A stretch of 64,000 nt of DNA from Pseudomonas fluorescens (GTDB lineage: Bacteria; Pseudomonadota; Gammaproteobacteria; Pseudomonadales; Pseudomonadaceae), in assembly GCF_902497785.1 (NCBI RefSeq), contig NZ_CABVHK010000003.1:366887-430886 (forward strand). The letters run 5' to 3'. The notes below the pieces were generated by a model. It worked only from the letters and a program-made list of their open reading frames with translations. It was not told the origin of the DNA and did not search any database. This document shows, piece after piece, positions 58,168 to 64,000 of the stretch. Both the position numbers and the translations under genes were made by a program. Position 1 is the first letter of the stretch. Each line of letters starts with the position of its first letter.

Positions 58168-58274
58168 CTGTGGCGAGGGAGCTTGCTCCCGCTGGACTGC
58201 GCAGCAGGCCCGTACCGTAAAGGTAAAGCGGGCTCGCTTCGCGAGCCAGCGGGAGCAAGCTCCCTCGCCACAGG
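58168..58274. repeat. REPIN, GTGGCGAGGGAGCTTGCTCCCG family
   Basis: Arms GTGGCGAGGGAGCTTGCTCC and complement; the loop has GCGGGCTCGCTTCGCGAGCC, an extra hairpin. Same family as 999-1104. Lies in the convergent gap with prfC. Confidence 0.92.
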
Positions 58275-58325
58275 ATCAGCCGGTTCAGGAGGGACATCGA
58301 AGTGCCTGAGTCGGCGTGTAACCAA

Positions 58326-58360
58326 CAAAAAACCCCGGTGCTTTCGCGACCGGGGTTTTG
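58326..58360 (-). terminator. Rho-independent terminator of prfC
   Basis: On the minus strand AAAACCCCGGTCGCG, loop, CACCGGGG, TTTTTTG, just after the prfC stop. On the plus strand it also ends in TTTTGGTTTT, so it can stop both converging transcripts. Confidence 0.85.
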
Positions 58361-58377
58361 GTTTTGCAGCTCAGCGC

Positions 58378-59961
58378 TTAGTGATGCTCACGCGTCGCAC
58401 GGAATTTCACGTCTGGCCAGCGCTCTTCCATCAGCGCCAGGTTAACCCGGGTCGGGGCCAGGTAGGTCAGGTGACCGCCGCCGTCGATGGCGAGGTTTTC
58501 CACGGCTTTGACGCGGAACTCTTCGAGCTTCTTCTTATCGCTGCAATCGATCCAGCGCGCGGAGTACACGGTGATCGGCTCATAGGAGCATTCAACCTTG
58601 TATTCCTCTTTCAAGCGGCTGGCGACCACATCGAACTGCAGCACACCGACGGCGCCAAGGATGATGTCGTTGCTGCGCTCGGGGAAGAACACCTGGGTCG
58701 CGCCCTCTTCCGCCAATTGCTGCAAGCCTTGGCGCAGTTGCTTGGATTTCAGCGGGTCACGCAGGCGCACGCGGCGGAACAGTTCCGGGGCGAAGTGCGG
58801 GATGCCGGTGAAGCCGAGGACTTCGCCTTCGGTGAAGGTGTCGCCGATCTGGATGGTGCCGTGGTTGTGCAGGCCGATGATGTCGCCGGCAAACGCTTCT
58901 TCCAGTTGCTCACGCTCGGAGGAGAAGAACGTCAGCGCGTCGCCGATCCGCACGTCTTTGCCGGTGCGCACGTGGCGCATCTTCATGCCCTTCTCGTATT
59001 TGCCGGAGCAGATACGCATGAAGGCGATACGGTCGCGGTGTTTCGGGTCCATGTTCGCCTGGATCTTGAACACGAAACCGGCGAATTTCTCTTCAACCGG
59101 CTCCACGGTGCGCTCGTTGGCCACGCGGGCCAGCGGTTTCGGCGCCCAGTTGACCACGGCGTCGAGCACGTGATCGACACCGAAGTTGCCCAATGCAGTC
59201 CCGAAGAACACCGGGGTCAGTTGACCGTCGAGGAATTCCTGTTGATTGAATTCGTGGCAAGCGCCCTGCACCAGCTCCAGTTGATCCACAAAGCGGTCGT
59301 ACTCGTCACCCAAATGCGCCCGGGCTTCGTCGGAATCGAGCTTCTCGATGATTTTCACATCAGTGCGCTCGTGGCCGTGACCGGCGGTGTAGACAATGAT
59401 GTAGTCGTCGGCGAGGTGATAAACGCCCTTGAAGTCGCGGTAGCAACCGATCGGCCAGGTGATCGGCGCAGCCTTGATCTTCAACACCGCTTCGATCTCG
59501 TCGAGCAGTTCGATCGGGTCGCGGATGTCGCGGTCGAGTTTGTTGATAAAGCTGACAATCGGCGTGTCACGCAGACGGCAAACGTCCATCAGCGCGATGG
59601 TGCGTGGCTCGACACCTTTACCGCCGTCGAGGACCATCAAGGCCGAGTCCACCGCCGTCAGGGTGCGGTAGGTATCCTCGGAGAAGTCTTCGTGGCCCGG
59701 GGTGTCGAGCAGGTTGATCATGTGTTCGCGATACGGAAACTGCATGACCGACGTGGTAATCGAGATACCCCGCTGCTTTTCCATTTCCATCCAGTCGGAC
59801 GTGGCATGGCGGTCGGACTTGCGCGACTTGACCGTGCCGGCAACCGCAATCGCCTTGCCCATCAGCAGGAGCTTCTCGGTGATGGTGGTTTTACCGGCAT
59901 CGGGGTGGGAAATAATGGCGAAAGTGCGGCGTTTCGCGACTTCGGCGGCCTGTTTGGTCAT
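58378..59961 (-). CDS. prfC: Peptide chain release factor 3
   Basis: A 527-residue translational GTPase. G1 SHPDAGKTT near 19, G3 [14 protein letters not shown] and G4 NKLDRD are intact; domain II and III follow. RF3 removes RF1/RF2 from the ribosome after peptide release. It stands alone with a terminator behind it. Confidence 0.97.
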   Translation of the reverse strand: MTKQAAEVAKRRTFAIISHPDAGKTTITEKLLLMGKAIAVAGTVKSRKSDRHATSDWMEMEKQRGISITTSVMQFPYREHMINLLDTPGHEDFSEDTYRTLTAVDSALMVLDGGKGVEPRTIALMDVCRLRDTPIVSFINKLDRDIRDPIELLDEIEAVLKIKAAPITWPIGCYRDFKGVYHLADDYIIVYTAGHGHERTDVKIIEKLDSDEARAHLGDEYDRFVDQLELVQGACHEFNQQEFLDGQLTPVFFGTALGNFGVDHVLDAVVNWAPKPLARVANERTVEPVEEKFAGFVFKIQANMDPKHRDRIAFMRICSGKYEKGMKMRHVRTGKDVRIGDALTFFSSEREQLEEAFAGDIIGLHNHGTIQIGDTFTEGEVLGFTGIPHFAPELFRRVRLRDPLKSKQLRQGLQQLAEEGATQVFFPERSNDIILGAVGVLQFDVVASRLKEEYKVECSYEPITVYSARWIDCSDKKKLEEFRVKAVENLAIDGGGHLTYLAPTRVNLALMEERWPDVKFRATREHH

Positions 59962-60042
59962 GGGAAATCGCCTGGCGGTGATTCAAAAAAGGGCGGCGAG
60001 TATAGCGCAAACCGATCCCTCCGAGCCACCGCTCGGCCCTTC

Positions 60043-60127
60043 GTAGGAGCCGGCTTGCTGGCGATGGCATCACTTCGGTGTATCTGGCAGACCGAGGCGC
60101 GCCCATCGCCAGCAAGCCGGCTCCTAC
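60043..60127. repeat. REPIN, GTAGGAGCCGGCTTGCTGGCGATGG family
   Basis: Arms GTAGGAGCCGGCTTGCTGGCG and complement, enclosing a loop with CTTCGGTGTATCTGGCAGACCGAGG. Only member of this family in the window; upstream of prfC. Confidence 0.92.
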
Positions 60128-60175
60128 AGGGACGTGGTCGGACATCAAGGGTGGCTATATGCCGAGAAATATGGA

Positions 60176-60291
60176 ACCTTTTAAAAGGTGGAGGCGTCCA
60201 CTCCCCTGTTACAGCTCTCGTAGCAGGGTTTGAAAAATCTGCAAGTTAGCCTGACGAGGCTGCGCTTATGGCTCGCAAGCCGTACGCCTCC
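60176..60291. other. Unassigned palindromic segment between two REPINs
   Basis: Starts with the 14-base palindrome ACCTTTTAAAAGGT (60176-60189), then GGAGGCGT (60190-60197), and ends with its complement ACGCCTCC (60284-60291). Inside are GCCTGACGAGGC and CGGCTTGCGAGCC-like pairs. It does not match the REP arms nearby and may be another small mobile repeat. No gene is supported in it. Confidence 0.4.
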
Positions 60292-60295
60292 CCCC

Positions 60296-60398
60296 CTGTA
60301 GGAGCGAGCTTGCTCGCGATGGACGTCAACGATAACGCTGGGTACCTGAATGTACGCGTTGTCTGAACCTTCTTCGCGAGCAAGCTCGCTCCTACAGG
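60296..60398. repeat. REPIN, GTAGGAGCGAGCTTGCTCGCGATGGACGT family
   Basis: A near copy of 17795-17895, including the loop. It lies 100 bases before the permease gene; the frame that enters it from 60350 is not coding there. Confidence 0.92.
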
Positions 60399-60505
60399 GA
60401 AAGGCGCTCGGCATGAGCTGCTTCTCGCGAACGTTGATGTCCGGCAGCCAGGAATGGCATGCCACACGGGACTGCGTTCGCCGACAAAGAAAAAGGAGTC
60501 TGCCT

Positions 60506-61222
60506 GTGGCTATTCGCTATGGCAAAGGGCTGATAGGAGGTGCGGTTGTCGTCGCCCTTCTGGCCTTGCTGGTCCACTGGATCGGCATCAACACGATCGA
60601 ACATTACCGCGACGATTTGTTGTTTTACCTGCAAGCTCATTTGATTCTCGTCCTCGCGTCCATGCTGGCCGCCCTCGTTGTGGGCATCCCCGCCGGCATC
60701 CTTCTCAGCCGCCCGACCATGGTTGGCCGCGCTGAACGCTTCATGCAAATCTTCAACATCGGCAACACCGTGCCGCCTCTGGCCGTGCTCGCGATCGCCT
60801 TGGGCATCCTCGGCATCGGCAGCGGCCCGGCGATTTTCGCCCTGTTCCTCGCCTCGCTGTTGCCGATCGTGCGCAACACCTATGAAGGCCTGAAAAACGT
60901 TCAGGGGTCACTCAAGGAAGCCGCCGTCGGCATCGGCATGACACCGGCTCAAGTGTTGTGGCGAGTCGAACTGCCGAACGCCGTGCCGATCATCATCGGT
61001 GGTGTGCGCGTGGCATTGGCGATCAACGTCGGGACCGCACCGCTAGCGTTCCTGATTGGTGCCAACAGTTTGGGCAGCCTGATTTTCCCCGGCATCGCCC
61101 TGAACAATCAGCCGCAACTGCTACTCGGTGCGGCCTGCACCGCCCTGCTGGCCTTGCTGCTCGACGGCCTGGTGACACTCACCAGCCGCCTCTGGCTCGA
61201 ACGCGGCTTGCGCCCGTCTTAA
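60506..61222 (+). CDS. Osmoprotectant ABC transporter permease 1 (OpuC/OsmW-like)
   Basis: A 238-residue permease starting at GTG 60506, with AAAAAGGAG seven bases upstream; it has about six membrane segments. Seen: FNIGNTVPPLAVLAIALGILGIGSGPAI (in parts) and the EAA loop LKEAAVGIGMTPAQVLWRVELPNAVPII (in parts). It works with permease 2 in import of glycine betaine, choline or similar. First gene of a four-gene operon. Confidence 0.9.
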   Translation: MAIRYGKGLIGGAVVVALLALLVHWIGINTIEHYRDDLLFYLQAHLILVLASMLAALVVGIPAGILLSRPTMVGRAERFMQIFNIGNTVPPLAVLAIALGILGIGSGPAIFALFLASLLPIVRNTYEGLKNVQGSLKEAAVGIGMTPAQVLWRVELPNAVPIIIGGVRVALAINVGTAPLAFLIGANSLGSLIFPGIALNNQPQLLLGAACTALLALLLDGLVTLTSRLWLERGLRPS

Positions 61223-61242
61223 GCCTCGGCAAAGGAATTTTT

Positions 61243-62136
61243 ATGAAAAACGTTAGCTTGTTACTCGGCTGCGTCCTGCTGTTCGCAGGATTTGCCCAAG
61301 CCGCTGAAAAACCGGTGATCCGCATCGGCGCCCGGGTGTTCACTGAACAAACCCTGCTCGCTGAAATCACTGCCCAATACCTGCGCACCAAGGGTTACGA
61401 CACGCAAGTGACCGGCGGTCTGGGCAGCAACCTTGCTCGCAGCGCCCAGGAAAGCGGGCAGCTGGACTTGATGTGGGAATACACCGGCGTGTCGCTGGTG
61501 GCTTACAACCATGTCACCGAAAAGCTCGACAGCGCTCAGTCCTACGCCAAGGTGAAAGAACTCGACGCGAAAAAAGGCCTGATCTGGCTGACCCCGTCGA
61601 AGTTCAGCAACACCTACGCACTGGCCCTGCCGGAAAAAACCGCGAAGGCCTACCCGCAGATCAACACCATCAGCGAGCTGAACACGGTGCTGAAGGCTGA
61701 GAAAAAGACCAATCACCTGGTCGCGCTGGACACCGAGTTCGCCAACCGTTCCGACGGCCTGGACGGCATGGTCGACCTTTACGGGATGAACCTGACCCGC
61801 AAAAACATCCGTCAGATGGACGCCGGGCTGGTCTACACCGCCCTGCGCAACGGTCAGGTGTTTGCCGGTCTGGTCTACACCACCGACGGTCGCCTCAACG
61901 CCTTCAAGCTCAAGTTGCTCGAAGACGACAAGCACTACTTCCCGGACTACACCGCCGCGCCAGTGGTGCGTCAGGTTTACCTCGATGCCCATCCGCAACT
62001 GGCAGAAGAGATCAAGCCACTGGCCGAATTGTTCGATGACGAAACCATGCGTGCGCTGAATGCGCGGGTGGATGTCGATCACGAAAGCCCTTCATCGGTT
62101 GCCGCCGATTTCCTGCGCCAACACCCAATCAACTAA
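61243..62136 (+). CDS. Osmoprotectant ABC transporter substrate-binding protein (OpuCC/OsmX-like)
   Basis: A 297-residue OpuAC-type binding protein with signal peptide ending FAQA. Mature part starts AEKPVIRIGARVFTEQTLLAE, with GGLGSNLARSAQESGQLDLMWEYTG near 60-85 (in parts), the ligand-site region typical of quaternary-ammonium binders. Aromatic residues for the cage (for example YTG, FSNTY) are present. The ligand could be glycine betaine, carnitine or a related compound. AAAGGAATT precedes the ATG. Confidence 0.9.
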   Translation: MKNVSLLLGCVLLFAGFAQAAEKPVIRIGARVFTEQTLLAEITAQYLRTKGYDTQVTGGLGSNLARSAQESGQLDLMWEYTGVSLVAYNHVTEKLDSAQSYAKVKELDAKKGLIWLTPSKFSNTYALALPEKTAKAYPQINTISELNTVLKAEKKTNHLVALDTEFANRSDGLDGMVDLYGMNLTRKNIRQMDAGLVYTALRNGQVFAGLVYTTDGRLNAFKLKLLEDDKHYFPDYTAAPVVRQVYLDAHPQLAEEIKPLAELFDDETMRALNARVDVDHESPSSVAADFLRQHPIN

Positions 62137-62148
62137 GGAGGAAAAGTC

Positions 62149-62802
62149 ATGGAATTTCTCAACGCCTTTTCCCATCTCGACTGGCCGCTGGTGCTGCACC
62201 TGACGTGGCAGCACATCACGCTGGTCGGCATCGCCGTGACGCTGGCGATTCTGGTCGGCGTGCCGCTCGGCATTTTGATGACGCGCTTTCCGACCCTCGC
62301 CGGCCCGTTGCAGGCCAGCGCCACGGTGCTGCTGACCGTGCCGTCGATTGCCCTGTTCGGCCTGCTGCTGCCGTTCTACTCGAAATTCGGCCAGGGCCTC
62401 GGCCCGATGCCGGCCATCACTGCAGTGTTTCTCTATTCGCTGCTGCCGATCATGCGTAATACCTACCTCGCGCTGACCGGCGTCGAACCGGGCATTCGCG
62501 AAGCCGCACGCGGCATCGGCATGACCTTCGGCCAGCGCCTGCGCATGGTCGAACTGCCAATCGCCGTGCCGGTGATCCTCGCCGGCGTGCGCACCGCCGT
62601 GGTCATGAACATTGGTGTCATGACCATCGCCGCGACCATCGGCGCCGGTGGCCTCGGTGTACTCATTCTCGCTTCCATCAGCCGCAGCGACATGTCGATG
62701 CTGATCGTCGGCGCCGTGCTGGTCAGTCTCCTGGCCATCTTCGCCGACCTGCTTCTGCAATGGCTGCAACGCACGCTGACTCCAAAAGGACTCCTGAAAT
62801 GA
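62149..62802 (+). CDS. Osmoprotectant ABC transporter permease 2 (OpuC/OsmY-like)
   Basis: A 217-residue permease with five to six membrane segments, starting MEFLNAFSHLDWPLVLHLTW. EAA loop: GIREAARGIGMTFGQRLRMVELPIAVPVI (in parts). It is a paralogue of permease 1. AAGGAGGAAAAGTC precedes the ATG, and its stop overlaps the ATPase start (ATGA). Confidence 0.92.
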   Translation: MEFLNAFSHLDWPLVLHLTWQHITLVGIAVTLAILVGVPLGILMTRFPTLAGPLQASATVLLTVPSIALFGLLLPFYSKFGQGLGPMPAITAVFLYSLLPIMRNTYLALTGVEPGIREAARGIGMTFGQRLRMVELPIAVPVILAGVRTAVVMNIGVMTIAATIGAGGLGVLILASISRSDMSMLIVGAVLVSLLAIFADLLLQWLQRTLTPKGLLK

Positions 62803-63956
62803 TCGAACTTCAAAACCTCAGCAAGACCTTCCAAAGCAACGGCAAAGACGTGAAAGCCGTGGACTCGGTCAGCCTGACCGTCAACGAAGGCGAAATCTGT
62901 GTGTTCCTCGGGCCATCGGGTTGCGGCAAAAGCACCACGCTGAAAATGATCAACCGCCTGATCAAACCGACCTCGGGCAAAATTCTGATCAACGGCGAAG
63001 ACACCACCGACCTCGACGAAGTGACCCTGCGGCGCAACATCGGTTATGTGATCCAGCAGATCGGTCTGTTCCCGAACATGACCATCGAGGAAAACATCAC
63101 CATCGTTCCGCGCCTGCTGGGCTGGGATAAACAGAAATGCCACGACCGCGCCCGCGAGTTGATGAGCATGATCAAGCTTGAGCCCAAGCAGTACCTGACG
63201 CGCTACCCGCGTGAACTGTCCGGCGGCCAGCAACAGCGGATCGGCGTGATTCGTGCCCTGGCGGCAGATGCGCCGTTGCTGTTGATGGATGAGCCGTTCG
63301 GCGCGGTCGACCCGATCAACCGCGAGATGATCCAGAACGAATTCTTCGAGATGCAGCGCGCGCTGAACAAGACCGTGATCATGGTCAGCCACGACATCGA
63401 CGAAGCCATCAAGCTGGGCGACAAGATCGCGATCTTCCGTGCCGGCAAGCTGTTGCAGATCGATCACCCGGACACCCTGCTGGCGCACCCGGCGGACGAC
63501 TTTGTCAGCAACTTCGTTGGCCAGGACAGCACGCTCAAGCGTCTGTTGCTGGTGAAGGCCGAAGACGCGGCGGACAACGCGCCGTCCGTCAGCCCGGAAA
63601 CCCCGGTGGCCGAGGCCATGGAGTTGATGGATGAGCATGACCGCCGTTACGTGGTGGTTACCGATGCCGAGAACAAGGCCCTCGGTTATGTACGACGTCG
63701 CGACTTGCTCCGTCAGACCGGCACCTGCGTGCAATACCTGCGCGAGTTCAACGCCACGGCGGCGTACGACGAGCATTTGCGCATTCTGTTGTCGCGGATG
63801 TACGAGTTCAATCGCTCGTGGTTGCCGGTGATGGATGCCGAGCGGGTATTCCTCGGGGAGGTGACGCAGGAATCGATTGCCGAGTATTTGAGCTCCGGCA
63901 AGTCCCGAGGCGGCAAGACCAGCATTGTTTCGCCTGCCGAAACAGCATTGGCCTGA
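62799..63956 (+). CDS. Osmoprotectant ABC transporter ATPase with CBS domains (OpuCA/OsmV-like)
   Basis: A 385-residue ATPase starting MIELQNLSKTFQSNGK. Walker A GPSGCGKST, signature LSGGQQQR, Walker B LLLMDEPFGAVDPI and a C-terminal pair of CBS motifs (about 265-370) that in OpuA-type importers sense ionic strength. Thus transport is probably gated by salt. The ATG at 62799 overlaps the permease stop; the frame begins at 62760. Confidence 0.93.
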   Translation: MIELQNLSKTFQSNGKDVKAVDSVSLTVNEGEICVFLGPSGCGKSTTLKMINRLIKPTSGKILINGEDTTDLDEVTLRRNIGYVIQQIGLFPNMTIEENITIVPRLLGWDKQKCHDRARELMSMIKLEPKQYLTRYPRELSGGQQQRIGVIRALAADAPLLLMDEPFGAVDPINREMIQNEFFEMQRALNKTVIMVSHDIDEAIKLGDKIAIFRAGKLLQIDHPDTLLAHPADDFVSNFVGQDSTLKRLLLVKAEDAADNAPSVSPETPVAEAMELMDEHDRRYVVVTDAENKALGYVRRRDLLRQTGTCVQYLREFNATAAYDEHLRILLSRMYEFNRSWLPVMDAERVFLGEVTQESIAEYLSSGKSRGGKTSIVSPAETALA

Positions 63957-63978
63957 GTTCAGAGGCTTGGAAAAACCT

Positions 63979-64000
63979 GTGGTGAGGGGATTTATCCCCG
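63979..64000. repeat. Left arm of a GTGGTGAGGGGATTTATCCCC repeat, cut by the window edge
   Basis: GTGGTGAGGGGATTTATCCC and following bases match the left arm of the REPIN at 44866. The right arm is beyond the window. Confidence 0.85.

Noticed and set aside
58183..60249. A plus-strand frame of 688 codons
   Set aside because: Antisense to prfC and running through two REPINs; no domain seen.
60350..60505. N-terminal extension of the osmoprotectant permease
   Set aside because: The extra 52 codons run inside a REPIN and have no homology to the family; GTG 60506 has a strong ribosome-binding site.

Overview
The window reads as chromosomal DNA of a fluorescent Pseudomonas, most likely the P. fluorescens group near P. 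koreensis / Pf0-1. Three things point there. The gene order from hisD to gatB, and again from roxRS to dppF, follows the P. aeruginosa PA4448-PA4506 order with gaps. The proteins are typical Pseudomonas versions. Many intergenic gaps carry Pseudomonas REP/REPIN palindromes of several families. No tRNA, rRNA, insertion sequence, prophage, CRISPR array or defence gene was seen; this is mostly core genome with small accessory pieces.

Layout: (1) 1-5.8 kb, minus strand: mlaFEDCB (lipid-asymmetry ABC system), ibaG, murA, hisG and the start of hisD. (2) 6.0-13.1 kb, plus strand: kdsD-kdsC-lptC-lptA-lptB (Kdo synthesis and LPS export), rpoN, hpf, ptsN, rapZ, ptsO (nitrogen PTS). (3) 13.3-26.8 kb: pmbA/tldE, darP, tldD, a nitrilase-family amidase, yhdP, rng, maf and mreDCB. 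(4) 27.0-30.2 kb: gatCAB. (5) 30.3-33.3 kb: a short RlpA-like lipoprotein, a Na/Ca-exchanger-family membrane protein, a carboxymuconolactone-decarboxylase-family protein and an AEC carrier. (6) 33.4-40.6 kb: D-galactarate catabolism (kdgD, ketoglutarate semialdehyde dehydrogenase, MFS transporter, garD) with a FadR-type GntR regulator and a candidate shared operator, plus one orphan small protein. (7) 40.6-45.9 kb: a tandemly duplicated REPIN block that includes the 3' end of an SbmA/YddA-like ABC gene, then roxR/roxS and a SIMPL-domain protein. (8) 46.3-57.1 kb: a peptide-uptake cluster with three substrate-binding proteins, an OprD-family porin and dppBCDF. (9) 57.2-60.0 kb: a small acidic secreted protein, an NTF2-like protein and prfC. 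(10) 60.5-64.0 kb: a four-gene osmoprotectant (OpuC/OsmVWXY-like) ABC importer.

Functionally, blocks 1-3 are dominated by envelope biogenesis (murA, mla, kds, lpt, yhdP, mre), linked through rpoN-ptsN-rapZ-ptsO to nitrogen and cell-wall precursor control. Blocks 6, 8 and 10 are uptake and catabolism modules. I found no convincing wholly new system. The best leads are small: a probable ATT start codon for mreC, an exchanger-family protein lacking both signature glutamates, a 180-188 bp duplication that copies a gene end together with a REPIN, a shared operator for the galactarate regulator, 19-bp tandem repeats next to roxS, and stem-loops inside the mre and dpp transcripts.
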